A stretch of DNA of 6,235 bases, taken from an uncultured bacterium. Its GTDB lineage: Bacteria; Bacillota; Clostridia; Oscillospirales; Oscillospiraceae. Made by a program: the position numbers and the translations under genes. Positions 1 to 5,522 of this stretch are shown here, one piece after another. The stretch is taken from positions 1-6,235 of the forward strand of contig CAJMQR010000069.1 in the NCBI GenBank assembly GCA_905215665.1, in the 5' to 3' direction. How positions within the stretch are numbered: the first letter of the stretch is position 1; every line of letters starts with the position of its first letter. The notes under the pieces are model-generated. The model was not told the DNA's origin, did no database searches, and worked only from the letters and a program-made list of their open reading frames with translations.

Positions 1-69
1 TCCATCGTCTTTGACGAGGCAGAAAACCGGATGCACACCATCAAGGCCGTCCTCGCCGCCACACTGTGA
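1..69 (+). CDS. C-terminal end of an unidentified protein (partial)
   Basis: Frame 1 is open from the window edge to a TGA at 67-69 and gives 22 residues ending in HTIKAVLAATL. The reading frame is supported by a strong intrinsic terminator starting only 6 bp after the stop, which marks the end of a real transcription unit. The fragment is too short to show a domain, and I do not recognise the family. The downstream importer has its own promoter after the terminator, so this gene is probably not part of that operon. Confidence 0.6.
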   Translation, partial: SIVFDEAENRMHTIKAVLAATL

Positions 70-74
70 TTTTT

Positions 75-105
75 CCCCGGCATGCGAAAGCGTGCCGGGG
101 CTTTT
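75..105 (+). terminator. Intrinsic terminator of the upstream gene
   Basis: An 11-bp GC-rich stem (75-85 with 90-100, one T-G wobble) is capped by a GAAA tetraloop (86-89) and followed by CTTTT. It starts 6 bp after the stop codon at 69. The short T-run is the only weak point. Confidence 0.85.
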
Positions 106-135
106 CATAATTCGCGATTGCGGAATAGAAAAAGG

Positions 136-164
136 TTGTCTTTCTGACAGAATAACGCTATAAT
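136..164 (+). promoter_or_regulatory. Sigma-A-type promoter of the importer operon
   Basis: The -35 box TTGTCT (136-141) and a perfect -10 box TATAAT (159-164) are separated by 17 bp. The expected start is near 171. The promoter lies just after the upstream terminator and about 230 bp before the permease start, leaving a long structured leader. Confidence 0.8.
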
Positions 165-170
165 GAAAAA

Positions 171-372
171 AACGACATATTTTGTTTCCGTGCCTGCGGT
201 GCTAAAGAGTGTTCCATGGATCGCAGGCCCGCGCTTTGGCGCAAAGGGTTTTGCCGGAAACGGCAGGGCCTTCCGTGTTTGAGAAGGAAGCATTTTTTCA
301 TTCTGGGGGCATCTTCCGGTGCCGCCGTGTTTGCGTGCTGCTTCTTTTCGACGCAGCGCGTTTTTTTATTCT
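171..372 (+). promoter_or_regulatory. Structured leader RNA, candidate riboswitch/attenuator
   Basis: The leader between the promoter and the first ABC gene is rich in pairing. A 7-bp helix, GTTTCCG (184-190) with CGGAAAC (255-261), can enclose a second 7-bp helix (192-198 with 222-228) and a small GCGC-TTTG-GCGC hairpin (231-242). The 3' strand of the outer helix can instead form a TGCCG-GAAA-CGGCA hairpin (252-265), so the two states exclude each other. Weaker hairpins follow at 269-287 (then T6 at 293-298) and 308-323. The leader ends in a strong intrinsic terminator (334-367). Promoter, folded domain and terminator before a transporter operon form the standard plan of a transcription-terminating riboswitch. 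The ligand class is not recognised. I do not see the conserved cobalamin-riboswitch boxes. Because FecCD-type importers can carry molybdate/tungstate, a molybdenum-cofactor-type aptamer is worth testing, but I could not match its consensus from memory. Confidence 0.6.
334..367 (+). terminator. Leader intrinsic terminator (attenuator)
   Basis: CGTGCTGC (334-341) pairs with GCAGCGCG (353-360), an 8-bp stem with one wobble and an 11-nt loop. Seven T residues follow (361-367), then ATTCTTTT. It stands about 30 bp before the permease start and after that operon's own promoter, so it can only act as a conditional stop for the operon. A possible competing helix is 283-291 with 340-348 (9 bp, two G-U pairs), which would take bases from the terminator arm and loop. 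Confidence 0.8.
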
Positions 373-396
373 TTTCGGAAAGGGGGAGGCCTCTGC

Positions 397-1413
397 ATGA
401 AACAAGGGAATCTCCGTGCCAACCGCGTTCTGCTGGTGCTGGCCGCCATCCTGATGGCGCTCTTTTTCGCCTCCTTTTATTTCGGACGTTACGGCGTGGA
501 TGTCCCGACCACCTGCCGCATCCTGCTGTCACGCCTGTTCCCGATGGAAAAAACGTGGGATCCCAACATGGAGACGGCGGTGATCAACATCCGTCTGCCG
601 CGCATCCTGATGGCCTGTCTGGTCGGCTGCTGCCTTTCCTCCGCGGGCGCCGCCTATCAGGGCGTTTTTCAGAATCCCATGGCCTCTCCCGACATTCTCG
701 GCGCCTCCTCCGGCGCTGCCTTCGGCGCGGCTCTGGCAATCCTGCTGGGTCTGCCCAACATCGGCATTACGGTTTCCGCTTTCTTCTGGTCGCTTCTGAC
801 CGTCGCGCTCGTCTATGCCATCGGGCAGCGGGCGCAGGGCAAACGCGTGCTGAATCTGGTGCTGGCAGGCATGGTCGTCAGCTCCCTGTTCAGCGCGTCC
901 ACCTCCTACATTAAGCTGGTGGCTGACCCCAACAATCAGCTTCCCGCCATCACCTACTGGCTGATGGGCAGCCTGAGCGGCACGCGGCTTTCCAAGGTTC
1001 TGTACATCGTCCCCGTGATGCTTCTGGGGCTGGTTCCTCTGTTTCTGCTCCGCTGGAGAATCAACCTTCTGACGCTGGGCGACGAGGAGGCGCAAGCCAT
1101 GGGGATTCATCCGGTACGTCTGCGCTTTATTATTGTCATCTGCGCCACGCTGATCACCTCCGCCTCCATCTCCGTGGCAGGCACAATCGGCTGGGTGGGT
1201 CTGGTGATCCCGCATCTGTGCCGGAAGCTGACAGGCAGCAATTTCAAGAAGCTGCTGCCCGCCGCGATGCTCGCCGGAGCGGCTTTCCTGCTTCTGGTGG
1301 ATGATCTGTCACGCAATCTGATCGCGACGGAAATCCCCATCGGCATCCTGACGGCCTTTATCGGCGCGCCCTTCTTCCTTTACATGATGCTGCGCAAGGA
1401 GGGGATGCACTGA
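397..1413 (+). CDS. FecCD-family ABC transporter permease
   Basis: This is the membrane subunit of a type II ABC importer (BtuC/FecCD/MolB family), predicted to form a homodimeric channel in the cytoplasmic membrane that moves substrate from the lipoprotein receptor inward. The 338-residue length is normal for the family. It is highly hydrophobic, with about ten predicted membrane segments beginning at residues 11-30. The family hallmark is present: RLPR at 66-69, then the stretch from G84 to A107 containing QNPMASPDILG. A cytoplasmic coupling-type motif LGDEEAQAMGI lies at 227-237, and GWVGLVIPH at 265-273. The ATG at 397 is chosen because AAAGGGGGAGG (379-389) stands 7 nt before it; an upstream in-frame ATG at 319 would lie inside the leader and encode a non-conserved tail. 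The stop overlaps the ATPase start by one base (TGATG). Expression is probably set by the leader terminator. Substrate is unknown: siderophore, heme, cobalamin or molybdate/tungstate are all possible. Confidence 0.95.
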   Translation: MKQGNLRANRVLLVLAAILMALFFASFYFGRYGVDVPTTCRILLSRLFPMEKTWDPNMETAVINIRLPRILMACLVGCCLSSAGAAYQGVFQNPMASPDILGASSGAAFGAALAILLGLPNIGITVSAFFWSLLTVALVYAIGQRAQGKRVLNLVLAGMVVSSLFSASTSYIKLVADPNNQLPAITYWLMGSLSGTRLSKVLYIVPVMLLGLVPLFLLRWRINLLTLGDEEAQAMGIHPVRLRFIIVICATLITSASISVAGTIGWVGLVIPHLCRKLTGSNFKKLLPAAMLAGAAFLLLVDDLSRNLIATEIPIGILTAFIGAPFFLYMMLRKEGMH

Positions 1414-2210
1414 TGCTTGAGGTACGGAATCTGCAGTTTTCCTACGGTTCCCGTTCCGTTCTGAACGGCGTTTCCTTTCAGGCGGCGGAAAATGAGCTGC
1501 TCTTTGTTCTGGGGGCAAACGGTGCCGGGAAAACAACGCTGTTTCGCTGTATGCTGGGCTTGCTGCACGGCTACCGTGGGGACATCCTGCTGGACGGAAA
1601 AAACATCACAGCGCTTTCCGCCAAGGAGCTTGCCAGAAAAATCGCCTATATCCCGCAGTTTCACAATCCGGTTTTCCCCTATACCGCGCTGGATATGGTG
1701 ATGATGGGCACAAATCACCGGCTTTCCACCTTTGCCTCCCCCGGGAGAAAGGAACGGGAGATTTCCATGCAGGCCATGGCGCAGCTCGGCATTGAGGAAT
1801 TTGCGGAGCGTAATTTTCAGGAGCTCTCCGGCGGGGAGCAGCAGCTCGTGCTGGTGGCGCGCGCTCTGGCGCAGCAGGCAAAGATTCTGCTGATGGACGA
1901 GCCGACTTCCGCGCTGGACTTTGGCAATCAGATCCGCGTACTCGGTCAGATTTCCGCGCTCAGTACGCAGGGCTACACCATCCTTCTCTCCTGCCACAAT
2001 CCGCAGCACGCCCTGCTCTACGCCCGCCGGGTTCTTGCACTGAATGGCGGCACAGTTGCCGCAGACGGCCCGCCCTCCGAATCGCTGAATCCGGAGCTGA
2101 TCCGTCTGCTCTACGGCGTCAGCACGCACTTTGTACGCACCGGAGACGGTATTCTGATCGCTCCGGCGCAGGATTCGTTGTTTCAGCCGCCACCGCGGCC
2201 AGAAAGATAA
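1413..2210 (+). CDS. ABC transporter ATP-binding protein (FecE/BtuD/MolC type)
   Basis: This is the cytoplasmic ATPase that powers the neighbouring permease. All nucleotide-binding motifs are intact along its 265 residues: Walker A GANGAGKTT (34-42), Q-loop glutamine Q82 in YIPQ, ABC signature LSGGEQQ (138-144), Walker B ILLMDEP (158-164) with catalytic E163, D-loop SALD (166-169) and H-loop H195 in SCHN. The H-loop context is slightly unusual, since family members more often read S-x-H-D. The start at 1413 overlaps the permease stop by one base, with AAGGAGGGG (1396-1404) upstream, so the two are translationally coupled. The tail after about residue 235 (ending PPPRPER) is a short, less conserved extension. 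The receptor gene follows after 24 bp. Motifs and position make the family assignment very secure; the transported substrate is not determined. Confidence 0.95.
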   Translation: MLEVRNLQFSYGSRSVLNGVSFQAAENELLFVLGANGAGKTTLFRCMLGLLHGYRGDILLDGKNITALSAKELARKIAYIPQFHNPVFPYTALDMVMMGTNHRLSTFASPGRKEREISMQAMAQLGIEEFAERNFQELSGGEQQLVLVARALAQQAKILLMDEPTSALDFGNQIRVLGQISALSTQGYTILLSCHNPQHALLYARRVLALNGGTVAADGPPSESLNPELIRLLYGVSTHFVRTGDGILIAPAQDSLFQPPPRPER

Positions 2211-2234
2211 ATACAAAGGAAAAGAGGTTATCAT

Positions 2235-3359
2235 ATGAAAAGAATTCTTTCTCTTCTGTTGGCGCTTGTCCTGGTGCTGTCACTGGCTGCCTGCGGCGCC
2301 GCCAAACCGGAAACCACACAGAATCCCGCAGCGTCTTCCGCGCCGACGGAGCCGGCAACAACGGAGCCGAGTACCGCCGAGCCGGCCACCAGAGTCTTCA
2401 CCGACTCTCTGGGGCGTGAGGTGGAGGTTCCCACAAATATTACCAAGCTCGCCGTTTCCGGCCCTCTGGCACAGATCGTCCTGTTCGCCCTCTGCCCCGA
2501 CAAACTGGTTGGCATCGCGAGCGAGTGGGACAAGACGGCGGCAACCTACCTTGCCACGGAGTATTACAACCTTCCCATTCTGGGTCAGCTCTACGGCGGC
2601 AAGGGAGAACTGAACCTTGAGGCCCTGCTCGCCTCCGGCGCTGAGGTTGTGATCGACGTGGGCGAGCCGAAGGACACGGCCAAGGAGGATTTGGATGCCC
2701 TGCAGGAGCAGACCGGGGTTCCCTTCGTCCATATCACCGCGATGACGGACACCACCGGAAACGCCTACCGTATGCTGGGCGATCTGCTCGGCATGCCGGA
2801 GGAGGCGGAGGCGCTCGCCTCCTACTGCGAGAAAGCGTACGGCATGGCTCTGGATCTGTCGGGCAAGGCGGAAAAAGCCCGCCTGCTCTACCTTCTGGGC
2901 GATACCGGCCTGAACGTTCTTGCAAAGGGTTCCTACCATGCGGAGATCATTGATCTGCTGGCAGACAATCAGGCCGTCGTGGAAGCCCCTTCTTCCAAGG
3001 GCAGCGGCAACGAAATCGACATGGAGCAGCTTCTCATCTGGGATCCCGATGTGATTCTCTTCGCGCCGGGCAGCATTTATGCCACGGTCGGCGAAGACTC
3101 CATGTGGCAGCAGCTCACTGCCATCCGCACCGGCCGTTACTATGAAGTTCCGATGGGACCGTATAACTGGCTGGGTTCCCCTCCCTCCGTGCAGCGTTAT
3201 CTCGGCATGCTGTGGATGATGAAGCTGCTCTATCCCGAGCAGACGGATTATGACCTCAAAGCCGAGGTACAGAAGTATTACCAGCTCTTCTATCACTGCG
3301 AGCTGACGGACGAGCAGTACGACGCTCTGGTTGCAAATTCCATCGGTAAAGAATCGTAA
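2235..3359 (+). CDS. Substrate-binding lipoprotein of FecCD-type importer
   Basis: This is the extracellular receptor that captures the ligand and delivers it to the permease. The 374-residue protein begins with a lipoprotein signal peptide (MKR, hydrophobic core 4-18) and lipobox LAAC with C20 as the lipidated cysteine. A Pro/Thr/Glu linker (about 21-52) follows, with TEP-like repeats, typical of a flexible tether. The mature domain starts near residue 53 with the family opening RVFTDSLGREVEVP and has the class III (Fe/B12 periplasmic-binding, TroA-like) pattern. A C-terminal GPYNWLGSPPS (308-318) precedes the last helices, which include EVQKYYQLFY. Similar C-terminal architecture is known to me from MolA-like and iron-type receptors, but it does not fix the ligand. 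AAAGGAAAAGAGG (2215-2227) supports the ATG. The receptor is last in the operon, whereas many fec/btu operons place it first. The gene ends 22 bp before a hairpin terminator. Confidence 0.93.
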   Translation: MKRILSLLLALVLVLSLAACGAAKPETTQNPAASSAPTEPATTEPSTAEPATRVFTDSLGREVEVPTNITKLAVSGPLAQIVLFALCPDKLVGIASEWDKTAATYLATEYYNLPILGQLYGGKGELNLEALLASGAEVVIDVGEPKDTAKEDLDALQEQTGVPFVHITAMTDTTGNAYRMLGDLLGMPEEAEALASYCEKAYGMALDLSGKAEKARLLYLLGDTGLNVLAKGSYHAEIIDLLADNQAVVEAPSSKGSGNEIDMEQLLIWDPDVILFAPGSIYATVGEDSMWQQLTAIRTGRYYEVPMGPYNWLGSPPSVQRYLGMLWMMKLLYPEQTDYDLKAEVQKYYQLFYHCELTDEQYDALVANSIGKES

Positions 3360-3369
3360 ATATTCCAGA

Positions 3370-3398
3370 TTGACTTTCTCTGGGGCATTGGCTATAAT
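3370..3398 (+). promoter_or_regulatory. Near-consensus promoter of the sugar kinase, overlapping the terminator
   Basis: TTGACT (3370-3375) and TATAAT (3393-3398) are separated by exactly 17 bp. The predicted start near 3405 falls after the 5' arm of the terminator hairpin. The new transcript therefore contains only the 3' arm (3408-3417) and cannot fold the terminator. This gives the kinase its own transcription despite sitting behind a terminator. Confidence 0.8.
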
Positions 3399-3427
3399 CA
3401 TTTCAGGCAATGCCCCATTTCTTTTTT
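3381..3427 (+). terminator. Intrinsic terminator of the importer operon
   Basis: TGGGGCATTG (3381-3390) pairs perfectly with CAATGCCCCA (3408-3417), a 10-bp stem with a 17-nt loop, followed by TTTCTTTTTT (3418-3427). It lies 22 bp after the receptor stop. The large loop carries the -10 box of the next gene's promoter, so this element has two roles. Confidence 0.85.
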
Positions 3428-3438
3428 CGGAGGTTCCT

Positions 3439-4428
3439 ATGAAAAAGCCAAAGCTACTGGTCGTAGGCAGTTTTAATATGGATTACATCGTCTCCACAAG
3501 CCTTTTCCCACACGAGGGTGAGAGCGTCTCTGCCACCGCTTTCCGCAAGGCGCCGGGCGGCAAGGGGGCAAATCAGGCGGTGCAGGCCGCCCGCCTCGGC
3601 GCCGACGTTACGATGTTTGGCAAAGTCGGCTGCGATGAGGATGCGCGGACACTTCTGTCCATTTGCGAGGAAGCGGGAATCCACACGCAGCATGTGATCC
3701 GTGACGGGGCGTTCACAACCGGCTCAGCCCATATCATTCTGGAGGAAGCGCCGGGCGTTTCTACGAAAAACCGGATTCTGGTCGTCGCAGGCGCAAACGG
3801 AAGCATCACCGCACAGGAAACGACTTTTCTGGAAAACGAAATCTCCGGGTTTGACATGGTAATCCTGCAAAACGAGATTCCCATGCAGATCAATGAGCAG
3901 GTCGCGGAATATGCCCATGCCAGGGGCGTACCTGTAATGCTGAATCCCGCCCCCGCCGCACCTCTGTCCGATCAATTGCTCTCCTGTCTGAGTTATCTCT
4001 CCCCGAATGAGCACGAACTCGCGCTCATCGCCGGTCTCCCGATCCGAAGGGATGCGCAGGGCGTCTGTATGGAGGACGTCCGCGCCGCTGCCGCCGCGCT
4101 GCGCGCAAAAGGCGTCGGCTCCGTTCTTGTCACGCTCGGCTCTGACGGTGCCTATCTGCTCAATGATGAAGGCGCGTTCTTCTCTCCCTGTGCGCAGGGC
4201 ATCCGCGCCGTCGATCCCACCGCTGCCGGCGACTCCTTTATCGGGGCTTTTTGCGTCGCGCAAGCCTGCGGCTGGACGTGGGAGGACGCGCTTCGTTTTG
4301 CCAATCACACTGCGGGGCTCACCGTGTCTCAAATGGGCGCGATGCCCTCCCTGCCGAAGCTGGACGCCGTGGAGGTCTTCCTGCGCACAAAAACCGGAGG
4401 CGTTCCCGACATCTCCGCTCTCATATGA
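3439..4428 (+). CDS. rbsK: Ribokinase-like PfkB-family sugar kinase
   Basis: This is a cytoplasmic ATP-dependent carbohydrate kinase of the PfkB/ribokinase family; ribokinase makes ribose-5-phosphate from ribose. Of 329 residues, the N-terminal GSFNMD (10-15) is the ribokinase substrate-site motif and GGKGANQA (40-47) is PfkB signature 1. NPAPA and SPNEHE follow mid-protein, then VTLGSDGAY. VDPTAAGDSF holds PfkB signature 2, with AAGD at 262-265 and D265 as the expected catalytic base. The signature reads DPTAAGD instead of the more usual DTTGAGD or DTTAAGD, a mild variation. Start 3439 is chosen over an upstream in-frame ATG at 3331 because GGAGG (3429-3433) is 5 nt before it and the promoter starts near 3405, after the longer start. 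No ribose transporter or pentose gene is adjacent, so a different sugar or nucleoside substrate is possible. Confidence 0.9.
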   Translation: MKKPKLLVVGSFNMDYIVSTSLFPHEGESVSATAFRKAPGGKGANQAVQAARLGADVTMFGKVGCDEDARTLLSICEEAGIHTQHVIRDGAFTTGSAHIILEEAPGVSTKNRILVVAGANGSITAQETTFLENEISGFDMVILQNEIPMQINEQVAEYAHARGVPVMLNPAPAAPLSDQLLSCLSYLSPNEHELALIAGLPIRRDAQGVCMEDVRAAAAALRAKGVGSVLVTLGSDGAYLLNDEGAFFSPCAQGIRAVDPTAAGDSFIGAFCVAQACGWTWEDALRFANHTAGLTVSQMGAMPSLPKLDAVEVFLRTKTGGVPDISALI

Positions 4429-4562
4429 ACCACCGATGAAAAGAACTCTTTGACCGGCGGCACAATACCATTCTTTCGGTGTTCCTTGACCTGTTCCGGA
4501 TGCCGCACCGGCCGGAATGGGCTTGGATTCACTGAAACGCACCAAAGCTATATGATGCAATT
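4429..4562. other. Intergenic stretch after the kinase, no gene seen
   Basis: This 134-bp stretch follows the kinase stop and precedes the repeat block. It contains a 6-bp inverted repeat TTCCGG/CCGGAA (4494-4499 and 4512-4517) without a T-tract. TTGACC occurs twice (4450-4455 and 4486-4491), but neither copy has a -10 box at the right spacing. I see no convincing terminator, promoter or open reading frame. Confidence 0.5.
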
Positions 4563-4599
4563 AAAGAGCATGGCGCCCTTTGGGACGCCATGCTCCTCA
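4563..4599. repeat. Left 37-bp boundary repeat, palindromic hairpin
   Basis: This is an exact copy of 4856-4892. Arms 4566-4575 and 4586-4595 pair over 10 bp, extended by CCC (4576-4578) with GGG (4582-4584) and a single unpaired A (4585). Its last bases (4598-4599) are shared with the next hairpin. Confidence 0.9.
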
Positions 4600-4639
4600 G
4601 CTTGTCAAAAAAGTCCGTTTGGACTTTTTTGACAAGCTG
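4598..4639. terminator. 19-bp perfect hairpin, possible bidirectional terminator
   Basis: Positions 4598-4616 pair without mismatch with 4621-4639 around a GTTT loop. The inner part reads A6-GTCC-GTTT-GGAC-T6. A short GC-containing stem is therefore followed by six Ts in either direction, the pattern of a bidirectional terminator. It sits between the rightward kinase and leftward recR transcripts, where such a site is expected. The inner stem is short, so strength is uncertain. Confidence 0.5.
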
Positions 4640-4643
4640 CCTG

Positions 4644-4686
4644 CAAAATTGCAAAATAAGAATTGAAGTATTATTTTGCAATTTTG
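4644..4686. repeat. 16-bp AT-rich perfect inverted repeat
   Basis: CAAAATTGCAAAATAA (4644-4659) is the exact complement of 4671-4686, with an 11-nt loop. It is the only strongly AT-rich patch in an otherwise GC-rich block. It has no adjoining gene or T-tract. Confidence 0.8.
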
Positions 4687-4822
4687 GCCGCTGCGGCGGG
4701 TGATTGAACGCGAAAGGAAACCCATCTCCGCGCCAAGTGCCGCCGCGCAGCGGCGGTTGCGCTCCGAAACGCCTCGCTGCGGCTCGGTGTGACGGTTTCC
4801 TTTCACACTTTCCTTCCCTCCG

Positions 4823-4845
4823 AAACCTTCGGCCGGAAGGTTTTT
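4823..4845 (+). terminator. Short hairpin with T5 inside the repeat block (weak)
   Basis: AAACCTTC (4823-4830) pairs with GAAGGTTT (4836-4843) around a 5-nt loop, and the T-run continues to 4845. It could end rightward transcription. Since it belongs to the repeat block, it may only be part of that element's structure. Confidence 0.35.
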
Positions 4846-4855
4846 CGACGGGCTG

Positions 4856-4892
4856 AAAGAGCATGGCGCCCTTTGGGACGCCATGCTCCTCA
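4856..4892. repeat. Right 37-bp boundary repeat, palindromic hairpin
   Basis: This is identical over 37 bp to 4563-4599. Arms are 4859-4868 and 4879-4888. It ends 23 bp from the recR stop, so it could act as a 3'-end stem for the leftward transcript, though only three Ts follow the stem in that direction. Confidence 0.9.
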
Positions 4893-4915
4893 ATTTCCAT
4901 TTCAAGGAATTTGCT

Positions 4916-5518
4916 TCAGGTGATCTCTCTTCTGCCTTCCAGCGCGCGCAGGAGAGTCACTTCGTCGGCGTATTCGAGCTGGCTGCCGACGGGGATTCCG
5001 TAGGCCAGACGCGTCACACGCACTTCCATCGGGCGCAGCAGGCGGGAGATGTACATTGCCGTGGCCTCGCCCTCCGTATCCGGGTTCGTGGCCATAATGA
5101 TCTCCCGCACGCCGCCCTTGGCAACGCGGGCCAAAAGCTCGCGGATGCAGATGTCATCCGGCCCGATATGGTTCAGCGGCGAGATGACGCCGTGCAGCAC
5201 ATGGTATACGCCGGTAAACTCTCTGGCACGCTCCATGGCAATGACGTCCTTCGGCTCCGCAACAACGCAGATCAGACCGTGGTCGCGCTCCTCGTTGTCG
5301 CAGATGGGGCAAAGCTCCCTGTCGGTCAGATTCCGGCAGACCGGACACAGGTGGACGGTCTGCTTGGCCTCGACGATGGCGTCGGCAAACTCCTGCGTCT
5401 CCTCTGCGGGGAGGGACAAGAGATAAAATGCCAGCCGCTGTGCGGTCTTGCCGCCGATGCCCGGCAGCTTTGCGAACTGCTCTGTCAACCGCTCCAAAGC
5501 GGCGGGAAAATAGCGCAT
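4916..5518 (-). CDS. recR: Recombination mediator protein RecR
   Basis: RecR works with RecF and RecO to load RecA at gapped or stalled replication DNA. The 200-residue length is normal. In order: an N-terminal helix-hairpin-helix region with KLPGIGGKTAQRLAFYLL (17-34), a C4 zinc finger with C58, C61, C70 and C73 (CPVC...CPIC), and a Toprim domain from about 80 with VVAEPKDV (E88) and TNPDTEGEATAMY (144-156). The Toprim motif commonly reads TNPxxEGEATA, so this copy looks intact. The gene is third in a leftward cluster, starting only 4 bp after the ybaB stop. I see no good ribosome site just before its ATG, which suggests translational coupling to ybaB. The family call is very secure. The stop at 4916-4918 is followed after 23 bp by the right boundary of the repeat block. 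Confidence 0.97.
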   Translation of the reverse strand: MRYFPAALERLTEQFAKLPGIGGKTAQRLAFYLLSLPAEETQEFADAIVEAKQTVHLCPVCRNLTDRELCPICDNEERDHGLICVVAEPKDVIAMERAREFTGVYHVLHGVISPLNHIGPDDICIRELLARVAKGGVREIIMATNPDTEGEATAMYISRLLRPMEVRVTRLAYGIPVGSQLEYADEVTLLRALEGRREIT

Positions 5519-5522
5519 AGGC

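Larger units (their letters stand above)
4563..4892. repeat. Nested-palindrome intergenic element bounded by 37-bp repeats
   Basis: A 330-bp non-coding block is bounded by two identical 37-bp sequences (4563-4599 and 4856-4892). Each contains a 10-bp perfect inverted repeat, GAGCATGGCG/CGCCATGCTC, around a CCC-TTT-GGG core, so the ends read as both direct and inverted repeats. Between them lie, in order: a 19-bp perfect hairpin (4598-4639), a 16-bp AT-rich perfect hairpin (4644-4686), an 11-bp long-range inverted repeat GAAAGGAAACC/GGTTTCCTTTC (4712-4722 and 4794-4804) enclosing a 7-bp GC hairpin (4740-4756), and an 8-bp hairpin (4823-4843) followed by Ts. This density of palindromes with no coding pattern resembles intergenic repeat families or non-autonomous MITE-like elements. 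No transposase is present, and I see no clear target-site duplication. Confidence 0.75.

Noticed and set aside
269..298. First leader hairpin plus T6 as another terminator
   Set aside because: The stem is only 5 bp with a 9-nt loop, and the T-run does not directly abut it. It is more likely an alternative pairing partner within the leader than an independent terminator.
319..396. Longer N-terminus for the permease from ATG 319
   Set aside because: It would place coding sequence over the leader terminator, adds a non-conserved tail, and ignores the strong ribosome site 7 nt before ATG 397.
171..396. Cobalamin riboswitch in the importer leader
   Set aside because: FecCD importers often have one, but I do not find the conserved B12-box or core boxes on the + strand, so a B12 call is not supported.
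1380..2234. 284-codon minus-strand frame opposite the ATPase gene
   Set aside because: The opposite strand encodes a complete ABC ATPase with all nucleotide-binding motifs; this frame is an antisense artefact.
2280..3410. 376-codon minus-strand frame opposite the receptor gene
   Set aside because: It is a shadow of a strongly supported lipoprotein gene in GC-rich DNA, with no family motif of its own.
3331..3438. Longer N-terminus for the sugar kinase from ATG 3331
   Set aside because: It overlaps the receptor gene and the terminator and starts before the kinase promoter. ATG 3439 has a GGAGG site and begins right at the family's N-terminal strand.
4563..4892. The two 37-bp repeats as part of a CRISPR array
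   Set aside because: There are only two copies, separated by 256 bp of structured sequence, with no further units and no cas genes in the window.
4529..4905. Two minus-strand open frames of 123 and 102 codons through the palindromic block
   Set aside because: They run through hairpins and the duplicated boundary repeats, contain the same short peptides from repeated DNA in different frames, show no recognisable domain and lack a convincing ribosome site. They are by-products of the repeat.
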